DNA of 64,000 nucleotides from UBA2336 sp964404445 (GCA_964404445.1 CAYOJW010000002.1:496001-560000); one strand, 5' to 3'. Positions 26,130-35,407 are shown, counted from the first letter of the stretch. Numbers and translations are program-made. Notes: a model not told the origin generated them from the letters alone.

Positions 26130-26810
26130 TTAATTAACCCATCCGAAGTATATCGAAATGGGCATGAGGGCAAAAACTAACGGAACAATAACGGAAAACG
26201 CTATTCCAATAAACGAAATCACTCCATTGTATTTAACATGGTTAAGCCCCAATGTTTGAAAAGCGCTTTTAAAGCCGTGCAATAAGTGCCAGAACAACGA
26301 GAAACATCCCAGCACGTAAACGATCACAACCCACGGCTCCTGAAATATCACTAACATTTTTCCGTACAAATCAATTTCACCGTGCTCCCAGTTGGTAAGC
26401 CCCTGACTTACACGATTGGGAATCCAGAAATGCGCGGTGTGAATAACAAGGAATATTAAAATAAGCGTACCCAGCAAGCCCATACTGCGGCTGTACCATT
26501 TGGTATTATGCGGATGCGCTACTTTACTGTACTTAACCGGGCGTGCACTGCGGTTTTGTTTCCACAACATCAACCCATCGATGATGTGAATTAAAAAACC
26601 AAGCACCAAACCGATTTCCAATGTGCGGATGATGGGGTTCGTACCCATAAAGTGCCCCCAATGCGAAAAAGTTGCACCCTTGTCGTTATAGAAAATCATT
26701 GCGTTGATCGTGCAATGAATTATCAAAAAAGAGATGAGGAATAACCCGGTAAGCGACATGAGTATTTTTTTACCGAGCGAACTTGTAAACAGGTTTGTAA
26801 ACCAATTCAT
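26130..26810 (-). CDS. sdhC: Succinate dehydrogenase/fumarate reductase cytochrome b subunit
   Basis: A 226-residue membrane subunit with five hydrophobic helices, matching the single-subunit di-heme cytochrome b of type B enzymes. Histidines in LISFLIIHCTINAM, GFLIHIIDGLM, LVIHTAHFW and LFWHLLHGFKSAF are suitable heme ligands. First gene of sdhCAB; its 5' region (26811-26925) shows no clear TAnnTTTG element on the minus strand. It anchors the complex and passes electrons to or from menaquinone. Confidence 0.93.
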   Translation of the reverse strand: MNWFTNLFTSSLGKKILMSLTGLFLISFLIIHCTINAMIFYNDKGATFSHWGHFMGTNPIIRTLEIGLVLGFLIHIIDGLMLWKQNRSARPVKYSKVAHPHNTKWYSRSMGLLGTLILIFLVIHTAHFWIPNRVSQGLTNWEHGEIDLYGKMLVIFQEPWVVIVYVLGCFSLFWHLLHGFKSAFQTLGLNHVKYNGVISFIGIAFSVIVPLVFALMPISIYFGWVN

Positions 26811-26925
26811 AATAGATTCAGGTGTTTATGCAATCGCATAAAAATACTTCCCGATCGTTTATGAACCAAAATGCCCCTTATATTTTAACAGGTTCTAAAT
26901 AAGGCGTTCACCTGCGAAATCTCAC

Positions 26926-27024
26926 TTATCCAAAAAACTTGAACAAAAAAATAATAAGTGCAATAACAGCCGTTACGGTAAACAAAAACCACTCACGTTT
27001 AAAAAAGTCGATAATGCGTTTCAT
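26926..27024 (-). CDS. Single-helix small membrane peptide (32 residues)
   Basis: Found by translating the minus strand between sdhC and dnaE. It has ATG start, TAA stop and 32 residues: a basic start (MKRIIDFFKREW), one transmembrane helix (FLFTVTAVIALIIFLF) and KFFG end. The pattern fits the small membrane peptides seen in many Bacteroidota genomes, but no Shine-Dalgarno or clear promoter is visible. It may belong with sdhCAB or stand alone. Confidence 0.5.
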   Translation of the reverse strand: MKRIIDFFKREWFLFTVTAVIALIIFLFKFFG

Positions 27025-27237
27025 AGTGGGGTACTTTAAATCGTTATGCATGCATATTCTATCGCCAAAAGCATTCCGGCTTACTGTTTCTTTTGAAAAT
27101 GAGATGTTTACGCAATTTTATTTTGAAATCAGGCGAACTTTTTACTCAAATACGGAATTATAATCCCATAATGGGAATGGTTTCAAAGCCTTAAACCATG
27201 TATTTTTACCGTTTTACAACCACTACACCGTTACCTG
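27025..27237. other. Intergenic region upstream of dnaE
   Basis: About 213 bases lie between the small membrane peptide and the polymerase gene. TATTTTTA at 27201-27208 is one base off the TAnnTTTG -7 element and lies 30 bases before the dnaE ATG. No other gene or RNA element is visible. Confidence 0.4.
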
Positions 27238-30200
27238 ATGTACCTGATTTTCGATACGGAAACCACCGGGCTTCCACGCAATAAAACTGCCCCCCTTACC
27301 GACCTCAATAACTGGCCAAGGCTTGTTCAGCTTGCCTGGCAGTTGCACGACCACAACGGAAAGTTACTGGCCCGGCACAATTATATTATAAAACCCGAGG
27401 GGTTCGACATTCCCTATAAGGCCGAACAGATACATGGCATTTCTACCAAGCGTGCACTCGAAGAAGGCCACGATCTTCAGCACGTATTACAAACCTTTGT
27501 GAACGATCTGCAAAAAACATCGCAGTTAATCGGGCATAACATTGAGTTCGATATTAACATTATTGGCGCAGAACTCATCCGTAAAAAATTTGAAACCGAT
27601 CAACTTCTAAGCCTTGCCAAAATTGATACAGGGCTTGCCTCGATTGATTTTTGCCAACTAAGCGGTGGCCCGGGCGGAAAATTTAAAATGCCCCGGTTGG
27701 TTGAACTGCACGAAAAGTTATTTGGTAAAGATTTTGGCGATGCGCACGATGCCGCCTATGATGTTGCCGCCACTGCGCGATCGTTTTTCGGGTTGATTAA
27801 AAAGAAAATAGTAAACCCGTTCGACTCAACACCTGTTACAGAAATTGAATACGAAGAGCCTGAATTAGACGAAGCCAACTTCGCCAAAAAGGAAACCAAG
27901 AAGGGTGCGGGTTATACGATAGGCGATACATCGGGTAAATCTATTGAAGGAACTTTTGTACACCTGCACGTACACTCACAATATTCGGTACTTCAGGCTA
28001 CGGGTAATGTTAAAGCGTTAATCGCCAAAACAAAAGCAGCCAATATGCCGGCAGTGGCCATTACCGACCTCGGTAATATGTATGGCGTATTTAAGTTTGT
28101 GCAGGAAGCCATAGCTCAACAAATAAAGCCCATTGTAGGTTGTGAGTTTTACCTGTCGGAAGAGCGTAGAAAAAACAAGTTCACGAAAGACAACCCCGAC
28201 AGGCGTTACAATCAAGTGTTGATCGCCAAAAACAAAAACGGGTACCAGAATTTAATCCGGCTTTGCTCTTTTGGATTTACCGAAGGGTTGTACGGCATCC
28301 ATCCGCGCATCGATAAACAATTAGTTGAAACCTATAAACAGGATTTAATTGCCACCACCGGAAATTTGATGAGTGAAGTCCCGCACCTCATCTTAAACGT
28401 GGGTGAACGGCAGGCCGAAGAAGCCTTTGTGTGGTGGCATAAACTTTTTGGTGATGATTTTTACGTTGAACTGAACCGGCACGGCTTAGCCGAAGAAGAT
28501 CACGTTAACGAAGTATTGTTACGCTTTGCAAAAAAACACAAGGTAAAATACTTTGCCGCCAACGAAGTATATTACATCGACAAAGAAGAAGCTAACGCGC
28601 ACGATGTACTGTTGTGCATTAAAGAGGGCGAGTTCAAGTCAACACCTATTGGTCATGGTCGGGGTACACGGTATGGATTAGCCAATTCAGAGTTCTACTT
28701 TAAATCGCAGGACGAGGTGAAATCCATCTTCAGCGATTTACCCGAAGCTTTCGATACCATCGGTGAAATATTGGATAAAGTAGAAACCTACACACTCGAA
28801 CGAAACGTATTGCTTCCGAAATACGACATCCCCAAAGCATTTAAAACTGAAGACGAATACCTGCGCCATCTTACATACGAAGGCGCCCGCAAAAGATACC
28901 CGGAGCTTACACCAGAAATTACCGAACGCATCGACTTTGAATTAGAAACCATCAAAAAAACCGGTTATCCCGGATATTTTCTGATCGTGCAGGATTTTAC
29001 ATCCAAAGCGCGTGAGCTTGGCGTATCGGTTGGGCCTGGCCGTGGTTCGGCAGCGGGTTCGGCCGTGGCCTATTGCATCGGCATTACCAACGTTGACCCG
29101 ATTGCCTACGATTTGCTCTTCGAGCGTTTCTTAAACCCCGATCGTGTGTCGCTTCCCGATATTGATATTGACTTTGACGATGAAGGGCGCGATAAAGTAT
29201 TAAAGTACGTGATTGATAAGTACGGGCAGTCGCAGGTTGCACAAATCATCACGTACGGTACAATGGCCGCAAAGTCGTCTATCCGCGACTGCGCACGGGT
29301 AATGCAACTTCCGTTGCCCGAAGCCAACGCATTGGCGAAAATGGTTCCCGAACGACCCGGTACCACACTCGATATGGCCTTTAAAGAGATTAAAGAGTTA
29401 GCCGACATCAAAAAAGGTTCTGATCTGAAAGCCGATGTACTGAAACAAGCCATCATCCTCGAAGGGTCGGTACGCAACACGGGCATCCATGCCTGCGGGG
29501 TTATTATCACGCCTGATGAACTGACGAAATTTGTTCCGGTAGCCACCGCCAAAGATTCGGACATGTTAGTAACACAATTCGATAACAGCGTGGTAGAAAG
29601 TGCCGGTTTGCTGAAGATGGACTTTTTAGGATTAACAACCCTGTCGATTATCCGCACGGCCATCAAAAACATTAAGAAAGGCAAAGGCATCGATATTGAT
29701 ATTGATGCTGTTCCGCTTGACGACTTAAAAACGTACCAGCTTTTTCAACGTGGCGAAACTACCGGTACGTTCCAGTTTGAAAGTGTGGGTATGCAAAAAT
29801 ATTTGCGCCAGCTTAAACCCGATAAGTTTGAAGATTTGATTGCCATGAACGCCCTGTACCGTCCGGGGCCGATGGAGTACATCCCACAATTCATTAACCG
29901 TAAACACGGGCGCGAACCGATCAAATACGATTTACCGGAAATGGAAGAGTTTCTGAAAGAAACGTACGGTATTACCGTTTACCAGGAACAGGTAATGTTG
30001 TTGTCGCAAAAATTAGCCGGCTTTAGTAAAGGCGATGCCGATGTGCTGCGTAAAGCAATGGGTAAGAAACAAAAGTCGGTGCTGGATAAAATGAAAGACA
30101 AATTTATCCAGGGTTGCGCGAAGAACGGTCATGCTCAGGCCATCTGCGAAAAAATCTGGACCGACTGGGAAGCTTTTGCCCAATACGCTTTTAACAAATC

Positions 30201-31539
30201 GCACTCAACGTGTTATTCGTTGGTGGCGTATCATACAGCGTATTTAAAAGCAAATTTCCCTGCCGAATATATGGCTGCGGTATTAACGCACTCGCAAAGT
30301 AATTTAGAAAGCGTTACCTTCTTCATTGAAGAGTGCCGCAACTTAGGCATTAAAGTGTTAGGGCCGCACGTGAACGAATCGGGTATGTACTTTGCGGTAA
30401 ACAAAGAAGGTGAAATCCGCTTTGGGTTGGGCGCTATTAAAGGCACGGGCGATGCAGCCGTAGAAGCCATTATCCACGAGCGCGAAGCCAACGGTACTTT
30501 TGAAGACCTGTTCGATTTTGCCAAACGGTTAAACCAGCGCTCGGTAAACAAAAAAACATTTGAATCATTGGCCTTGTCCGGAGCGTTCGATTGCTTCACC
30601 GCCTTGCACCGCAGGCAATATGTTTTTGCCAAAGACAACGACTCAAGCCTGATCGAGAAGGCCATCAAGTTTGCCGCTAAAACACAACAGGAAGAAAACA
30701 GCGCACAGGCCAGTTTGTTTGGGGGCAGCACGGGCATAACCATGCCGAAACCAAAAATCGAAAACGTTGAACCTTTCAGCGAACTGGAAAAACTTAACCT
30801 CGAAAAAGAAGTAGTTGGCATTTACATTTCCGGTCATCCGTTAGATAATTTTAAACTTGAACTGACATCTTTTTGTAATGTTACGTGCAGCCAGCTTACT
30901 GAATTAGAGCCGCTGCTCGATAAAGATGTGCGTGTAGGCGGTATTGTTACGGGCGTAGAACACCGCACAACCAAAACCGGCAAACCTTTCGGGAAATTTG
31001 TGTTGGAAGATTTCAGCGGCAACAGCGGTAAAGACACCTTTACGCTTTTTGGCGAAACGTACATGAAGTTCCGGAACTTTATGAACAACGGATTATTCCT
31101 GCTCATCGAAGGCAATGTAATGCGCAGTTCGTGGGGGCAACAACGCATCGAATACAAAATCCGCAATATTGAACTGTTAGACGAGGTTGCCACCAAGCGC
31201 ATTAACGGGCTTGCCCTGCGCCTGCCGGTACAGGGCATTACCCGCGAACTGATAGCATCGTTAGAGCGCGTGTGCGATCAAAACAAAGGAAATGCCTCGT
31301 TTAAAGTTATGCTGAAAGATGAGAACGAAGACCTTCAGGTTGAGCTTATCTCGCGCACCAATCGCATAGCCGTATCAAACGCATTGATAGGCGAACTGAA
31401 AAAACTTGGCGAAACCGGAGTTTTCACCGAATCGACTGCGGTACGGTGGTTAACCGATGAGCCGACAGCACTCGAAAAAGGCGATACCGAAATTGGAACA
31501 ATTTCTTCTACCTTTGTGTTGGAAGAAATGGAATCATAA
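27238..31539 (+). CDS. dnaE: DNA polymerase III alpha subunit fused to a DnaQ-type exonuclease
   Basis: A 1433-residue protein. Residues 1-185 form a DEDDh exonuclease with the three Exo motifs: FDTETTGL, GHNIEFDIN and AHDAAYDVAATA. A linker follows, then a DnaE-type polymerase from about residue 235: PHP domain (HLHVHSQYSVLQA, KPIVGCEFYLSEE), catalytic aspartates in LPDIDIDFDDEG, and later HhH, OB and C-terminal regions. It replicates the chromosome, with proofreading built into the same chain instead of a separate epsilon subunit. trxA follows after 21 bases. The fusion is direct from sequence; how widespread it is I cannot check. Confidence 0.95.
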   Translation: MYLIFDTETTGLPRNKTAPLTDLNNWPRLVQLAWQLHDHNGKLLARHNYIIKPEGFDIPYKAEQIHGISTKRALEEGHDLQHVLQTFVNDLQKTSQLIGHNIEFDINIIGAELIRKKFETDQLLSLAKIDTGLASIDFCQLSGGPGGKFKMPRLVELHEKLFGKDFGDAHDAAYDVAATARSFFGLIKKKIVNPFDSTPVTEIEYEEPELDEANFAKKETKKGAGYTIGDTSGKSIEGTFVHLHVHSQYSVLQATGNVKALIAKTKAANMPAVAITDLGNMYGVFKFVQEAIAQQIKPIVGCEFYLSEERRKNKFTKDNPDRRYNQVLIAKNKNGYQNLIRLCSFGFTEGLYGIHPRIDKQLVETYKQDLIATTGNLMSEVPHLILNVGERQAEEAFVWWHKLFGDDFYVELNRHGLAEEDHVNEVLLRFAKKHKVKYFAANEVYYIDKEEANAHDVLLCIKEGEFKSTPIGHGRGTRYGLANSEFYFKSQDEVKSIFSDLPEAFDTIGEILDKVETYTLERNVLLPKYDIPKAFKTEDEYLRHLTYEGARKRYPELTPEITERIDFELETIKKTGYPGYFLIVQDFTSKARELGVSVGPGRGSAAGSAVAYCIGITNVDPIAYDLLFERFLNPDRVSLPDIDIDFDDEGRDKVLKYVIDKYGQSQVAQIITYGTMAAKSSIRDCARVMQLPLPEANALAKMVPERPGTTLDMAFKEIKELADIKKGSDLKADVLKQAIILEGSVRNTGIHACGVIITPDELTKFVPVATAKDSDMLVTQFDNSVVESAGLLKMDFLGLTTLSIIRTAIKNIKKGKGIDIDIDAVPLDDLKTYQLFQRGETTGTFQFESVGMQKYLRQLKPDKFEDLIAMNALYRPGPMEYIPQFINRKHGREPIKYDLPEMEEFLKETYGITVYQEQVMLLSQKLAGFSKGDADVLRKAMGKKQKSVLDKMKDKFIQGCAKNGHAQAICEKIWTDWEAFAQYAFNKSHSTCYSLVAYHTAYLKANFPAEYMAAVLTHSQSNLESVTFFIEECRNLGIKVLGPHVNESGMYFAVNKEGEIRFGLGAIKGTGDAAVEAIIHEREANGTFEDLFDFAKRLNQRSVNKKTFESLALSGAFDCFTALHRRQYVFAKDNDSSLIEKAIKFAAKTQQEENSAQASLFGGSTGITMPKPKIENVEPFSELEKLNLEKEVVGIYISGHPLDNFKLELTSFCNVTCSQLTELEPLLDKDVRVGGIVTGVEHRTTKTGKPFGKFVLEDFSGNSGKDTFTLFGETYMKFRNFMNNGLFLLIEGNVMRSSWGQQRIEYKIRNIELLDEVATKRINGLALRLPVQGITRELIASLERVCDQNKGNASFKVMLKDENEDLQVELISRTNRIAVSNALIGELKKLGETGVFTESTAVRWLTDEPTALEKGDTEIGTISSTFVLEEMES

Positions 31540-31560
31540 AAAATACATAACAACAATATC

Positions 31561-31881
31561 ATGGGAAAAGCAATTGAACTCACTGACTCAAACTTTGATG
31601 AGATTATCAACTCGGGCAAACCGGTTTTAGTGGATTTCTGGGCCGAATGGTGCGGGCCTTGTAAAATGATTGGGCCGGTAGTAGAAGAATTAGCCGGTGA
31701 TTATGACGGCAAAGCCGTTGTCGCCAAATTAAACGTTGACGAAAACCCGCAAACTACGGCCAAGTTTGGCGTACGCAGCATCCCAACCCTATTGGTGTTT
31801 AAAGGCGGCCAGGTTGTTGATAAGCAAGTAGGTGCAGTACCAAAATCAGTATTAAACCAGAAACTTGCCGCACAGGTTTAA
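31561..31881 (+). CDS. trxA: Thioredoxin
   Basis: A 106-residue thioredoxin with the active-site motif WCGPCKMIGPV and the cis-proline region SIPTLLVFKGG. It is a cytoplasmic disulfide reductase. The gene lies 21 bases after dnaE, probably on the same transcript, and ends at a strong terminator. The fused ATG start follows an AT-rich stretch without a Shine-Dalgarno. Confidence 0.96.
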   Translation: MGKAIELTDSNFDEIINSGKPVLVDFWAEWCGPCKMIGPVVEELAGDYDGKAVVAKLNVDENPQTTAKFGVRSIPTLLVFKGGQVVDKQVGAVPKSVLNQKLAAQV

Positions 31882-31905
31882 TCGAAACATTATTTCAGGT
31901 ATAAG

Positions 31906-31936
31906 AAAGCCCCGGCAGAAATGTCGGGGCTTTTTT
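31906..31936 (+). terminator. Terminator after trxA
   Basis: AAAGCCCCG and CGGGGCTTT form a 9-bp stem with a T-rich end, 24 bases after the trxA stop. Confidence 0.88.
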
Positions 31937-31945
31937 ATTATCAAT

Positions 31946-32031
31946 CAATCTAACCTTTCTATTCCAAATCAATTATTTATATCCCAATCATCCGTACGAA
32001 ACGATGAAACGAGCAGCCCTTCTTTGTTAAA
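31946..32031. repeat. Direct repeat copy 1 (truncated copy of the esterase 3' end)
   Basis: The first 65 bases (31946-32010) are identical to 33469-33533, and 32011-32031 continues with two mismatches to 33534-33554. Copy 2 covers the stop and last codons of the sialate O-acetylesterase gene, so copy 1 is a displaced fragment of that gene's 3' end, about 1.5 kb away. Confidence 0.93.
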
Positions 32032-32047
32032 CAGATTTTTCGCGTTT

Positions 32048-32148
32048 CATCGGGATCTGCACAGCGACCCCGATGTGGACTCAAAACAAACGGCTAACGA
32101 AAATTGTGGTAAACGTGAAGCGTGGGGGTCGCTGCGCAGACCCCCACG
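32048..32148. repeat. REPIN-like pair of inverted palindromes
   Basis: Hairpin 1: CATCGGG (32048-32054) and CCCGATG (32069-32075). Hairpin 2: CGTGGGGGTC (32121-32130) and GACCCCCACG (32139-32148) with loop GCTGCGCA. The core GGGTCGCTGyGCAGA occurs in both, in opposite orientations (32056-32071 and 32125-32140, one mismatch). This is the layout of a REP doublet; it lies in the stretch between repeat copy 1 and the ATPase gene. Confidence 0.75.
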
Positions 32149-32256
32149 AAGACAAAATATTCTTATTTCGCAAATCATATTTTTATTTTTATGCCAGAAT
32201 AGTAAAAATACAAATTATAATTTGCATTTTTGAATGTATCCTATACTTTAGAAATT

Positions 32257-33456
32257 ATGGTTTCGAAAATTCAGCAACGGGAATCCTTGTTAAAATCAAT
32301 AACCGATTTTAAAGATACCGGCTTTATAAAAGTGATTACAGGCGTAAGGCGCTGCGGAAAAAGTACCCTCATGATGCTCTATCAGGCATACCTGCAAAAA
32401 AACGGTGTTACCGATGAACAAATCCTCAACCTGTCGTTTGAGGATTATAATTTACGGGCACTCCTGAATGCTGATGCATTTTTTGACTATGTGAAAAAGA
32501 AGGTCGTTGCCGGGAAAAAAATGTATTTGCTGTTTGACGAGATACAACTTGTAACCGGATGGGAAAAGGTCGTCAACAGCTTCCGTATCAACTTCGATGC
32601 AGACATAACCATTACCGGAAGCAATGCCCAAATGCTTTCGGGACAGCTCTCTACATTGCTTTCGGGGCGCTATATACAGATCATGTGTTATCCGTTTTCA
32701 TTTAAGGAATTTGTAGCCATAAAAGGTAAAGACGATTACAGGAAACTTCCTGCATTGTATAAAGAATACCTGCGCTATGGCGGTTTTCCGGCAGTAGTGT
32801 TGGCCGATGAAACATTAAAGGATAGTATTCTTTCAGGGATTATCGACACCATTATCCTAAACGATATTGGTTATAGAGGCGCTTTGCGCGAACCCGAACT
32901 GGTAGAAATGGTAACGAGCTTTATGGCCGATAATGTGGGCAATATCATTAGCGCAACAAATATTGCCAATACACTCAATACCAATGGCTTTAAAATAACA
33001 CAACCTACCGTAAGCAAATACATACAGTTGTTTAAAGATGCTTTTCTGTTTTACGAAGCCAGACGATACGACTTGCGCGGAAAAGAATACCTGCGTGGAC
33101 AAGCCAAGTATTTTATGATAGATCTGGGGCTTGCTCATCAAATCCTGCGCAAGAAAACCGGGAACTTCGGCCACGAACTCGAAAACTTAGTGTATATCGA
33201 ATTGTTGCGAAGGGGTTACACCATTGACGTAGCCCGTTACGATGACAAAGAGATTGACTTTATCGCCAAAAAGATGAACGAGGTGTTGTACATACAGGTA
33301 GCGTTAGAACTGTCTGAAAACACTACACGCGAAACAGATAACCTGATCAGAATACCGGATAACCACAAAAAAATGGTAATCACGCAACGCATTGAAGCGC
33401 AAACCGAAATTGACGGCATACCCATAATACATATATACGACTGGTTGCTGGAGTAA
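32257..33456 (+). CDS. AAA-family ATPase with DUF4143 nuclease-like C terminus
   Basis: A 399-residue protein. Walker A is TGVRRCGKSTLMMLY, Walker B LLFDEIQLVTGWE, followed by ITGSNAQML. The C-terminal part (about 300-399) has GHELENLVYIELLRRGYTI and EIDFIAKK...YIQVA, the pattern of the DUF4143 PD-(D/E)XK-like domain. Such ATPases are common, poorly understood and often occur in variable gene sets. The longest frame starts at TTG 32230; ATG 32257 fits the family start. Flanking direct repeats and a REP-like pair make it look acquired. Role unknown. Confidence 0.87.
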   Translation: MVSKIQQRESLLKSITDFKDTGFIKVITGVRRCGKSTLMMLYQAYLQKNGVTDEQILNLSFEDYNLRALLNADAFFDYVKKKVVAGKKMYLLFDEIQLVTGWEKVVNSFRINFDADITITGSNAQMLSGQLSTLLSGRYIQIMCYPFSFKEFVAIKGKDDYRKLPALYKEYLRYGGFPAVVLADETLKDSILSGIIDTIILNDIGYRGALREPELVEMVTSFMADNVGNIISATNIANTLNTNGFKITQPTVSKYIQLFKDAFLFYEARRYDLRGKEYLRGQAKYFMIDLGLAHQILRKKTGNFGHELENLVYIELLRRGYTIDVARYDDKEIDFIAKKMNEVLYIQVALELSENTTRETDNLIRIPDNHKKMVITQRIEAQTEIDGIPIIHIYDWLLE

Positions 33457-33468
33457 GCACCCGCCCGG

Positions 33469-33554
33469 CAATCTAACCTTTCTATTCCAAATCAATTATT
33501 TATATCCCAATCATCCGTACGAAACGATGAAACAGGCAGCCCTTCTTTGTTAAA
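33469..33554. repeat. Direct repeat copy 2 (native 3' end of the esterase gene)
   Basis: Mates with 31946-32031 at an offset of 1523 bases: 65 identical bases, then two mismatches. It includes the stop codon (33492-33494) and about the last 20 codons of the sialate O-acetylesterase gene. Confidence 0.93.
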
Positions 33555-34898
33555 AAGGTTTCCGATTGATCCGTTGCCCCACGCATACCGCACGGCCACG
33601 GGCTTCTTTACTTCTTTGGCCGATACCACAACGGTGTTGCCTTCGATTTTTGCTTTGGCGGGATAGAATTTTTTATCCTCGCCCGCAATCAAAAATTCGG
33701 TAACAGCGCCATTCTTCGCTATCAACGATGTTGTATTTTCAAACGCTACGCGGATTCCGTTTTTTTCGACCTGCATCGACTTGTACAATGGATTGAGGTA
33801 AGCTATTCCTGTCTTTTTGTATGTATCGGCAAGGGCAAGATTAGCAAGGCGTTCGCCAACAGGTTTTTTATATACCGGGTGAATATCGTTTACGTTGTCA
33901 ACATGATCAGAAATAATAACCATACCGGTTTTGGGAATGCTCAGCATCTTTACCTGTTGTTCGCGTATTAATGTACCGCTGGGGTAAGCGCCATATCCGG
34001 CATACGGTGCAATCTGTACATAATAAAACGGAAAATCTTTTTTAAATGCCGTACGCCAATCGGTGATCAGCGTTTCCATCAGCTTTTTGTACGTGGCCGG
34101 TGCAGCCGTATTGCTTTCGCCCTGATACCATATCGCTCCGGCAATGGCCAACGGTGTAATGGGGTTGATCATGGCGTTGTATGTCGAGCCGGCTTCGTAC
34201 GGCCACCAGGGGCGCTCTTCCTGTTTTTTCAATGCAGCCACTAATTCGGCATCTTTCGCAATCGATTCAGGCGTTGTCCATAGTTCGGCATTGCTGCCGC
34301 CCCAACTGGCATTGATCAGGCCAATGGGTACATTTAATTCACGATTTAATTTCTTACCAAAATAATACGCTACGGCACTGAAATACTGAACACTGTTTTT
34401 ATCGCACACGCGCCATTGGCCTTCGCCATGAACCTGCGGTGACGAAGCCCCCGATTTGGGTATATGCATCAATCGGATTTCAGGATCGTTTACGGTTCCC
34501 ATATCTTTTTTACCCTCGGCCGCAACCTCCATGCTCCACTCCATGTTCGACTGCCCCGAACACAACCACACCTCGCCCGACAGTACATCGGTTAATGTGT
34601 GTACCTCGCCACCCGCTTTAATGGTGATGGTGTGCGGGCCGCCCGCAACCGGTGTTTGAATGGTTGCACGCCATTGCGCAGTATTTCGCACTTTGGTTTT
34701 TACACGGATGGTATCCCAACTGGTCGTGATCACAATTTCCTGATCGGGATATGCCCACCCCCATATCGGCACGGTAGTTTCGCGTTGAATAACCATGTGG
34801 TCGTTAAAAATAGCGGGTAACCGAAGTTGGCCTGATGCGGAAAGGGCAACGAATAACAGGCATGGGATCAGGATTTTTTTCATTGATTTAGGGATCAT
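33492..34898 (-). CDS. Sialate O-acetylesterase family protein
   Basis: A 468-residue secreted esterase with signal peptide MKKILIPCLLFVALSASGQ (starting at internal ATG 34883; the frame opens 5 codons earlier at 34898). It has an N-terminal beta-sandwich domain and a SGNH hydrolase core with GQSNMEWSM for the nucleophile Ser and YQGESNTA later. It removes acetyl groups from sialic acids or other glycans in the periplasm. No sialate-use neighbours are present. Its 3' end is duplicated upstream of the ATPase gene (see 31946-32031). The upstream gap holds a short GTTAGGACTTAGG repeat. Confidence 0.9.
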   Translation of the reverse strand: MIPKSMKKILIPCLLFVALSASGQLRLPAIFNDHMVIQRETTVPIWGWAYPDQEIVITTSWDTIRVKTKVRNTAQWRATIQTPVAGGPHTITIKAGGEVHTLTDVLSGEVWLCSGQSNMEWSMEVAAEGKKDMGTVNDPEIRLMHIPKSGASSPQVHGEGQWRVCDKNSVQYFSAVAYYFGKKLNRELNVPIGLINASWGGSNAELWTTPESIAKDAELVAALKKQEERPWWPYEAGSTYNAMINPITPLAIAGAIWYQGESNTAAPATYKKLMETLITDWRTAFKKDFPFYYVQIAPYAGYGAYPSGTLIREQQVKMLSIPKTGMVIISDHVDNVNDIHPVYKKPVGERLANLALADTYKKTGIAYLNPLYKSMQVEKNGIRVAFENTTSLIAKNGAVTEFLIAGEDKKFYPAKAKIEGNTVVVSAKEVKKPVAVRYAWGNGSIGNLFNKEGLPVSSFRTDDWDINN

Positions 34899-34900
34899 GT

Positions 34901-34920
34901 GTTAGGACTTAGGTGTTAGG
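34901..34920. repeat. GTTAGGACTTAGG-type short repeat, copy A
   Basis: GTTAGGACTTAGG followed by TGTTAGG; the same stretch with one change recurs at 49020-49039. It fills the gap between the esterase start and the YkgJ stop. Confidence 0.6.
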
Positions 34921-35403
34921 TTATATCACTTTTTTCAGGCGATCGACAATTTCAAACACGGCCGGACAAACCTGTGTATTTTTATGCGTGAGATCAAGTA
35001 TCTGCACCATTTTCTTCCGGTCGGTGTGCGGATATTCACGGCAGGCTTTGGGGCGGGCTTCATATACAGTGCAATAATTATCTGAGTCCAGAAAGGGACA
35101 AGGCGAACTGATCAGCACATAATCGTTGTCTTCATCTACGCGCAAATATTTTTCAATAAAATCGCCCGGCCTCATGCGCAATGCTTTTGCCACACGTTCA
35201 ATATCGGTCTGATAAAAAATAGGGCTGGTGGTTTTGCAACAATTAGCGCACGTCAGACAGTCGATCTCATCAAAAACTTTTTCGTGAGCATGATGAAACG
35301 CATCATCCACTTTACGCGGGTCTTTCTTTTTCAGCGAATGCAAAAATTTTTTATTCTCAGCCGAAGTGCTTTGTGCTATTTCTTTAAACCGCTGTAAATC
35401 CAT
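34921..35403 (-). CDS. YkgJ family cysteine-cluster protein
   Basis: A 160-residue protein with the CxxxCxxCC cluster of the YkgJ family: CLTCANCCK (about residue 49), then CPFL, C-x7-C and PKACREYP, with a late Cys (VCPAVF). Such clusters bind zinc or an iron-sulfur centre. The -7 element on the minus strand sits only 5 bases before the ATG, so its transcript may be nearly leaderless. It is divergent from the Crp-type regulator. Function unknown beyond the metal-binding fold. Confidence 0.85.
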   Translation of the reverse strand: MDLQRFKEIAQSTSAENKKFLHSLKKKDPRKVDDAFHHAHEKVFDEIDCLTCANCCKTTSPIFYQTDIERVAKALRMRPGDFIEKYLRVDEDNDYVLISSPCPFLDSDNYCTVYEARPKACREYPHTDRKKMVQILDLTHKNTQVCPAVFEIVDRLKKVI

Positions 35404-35407
35404 AGTT

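Noticed and set aside
26939..27163. 74-codon plus-strand open frame between sdhC and dnaE
   Set aside because: It starts with TTG and shows no protein-like pattern; the same DNA encodes a better small membrane peptide on the minus strand.
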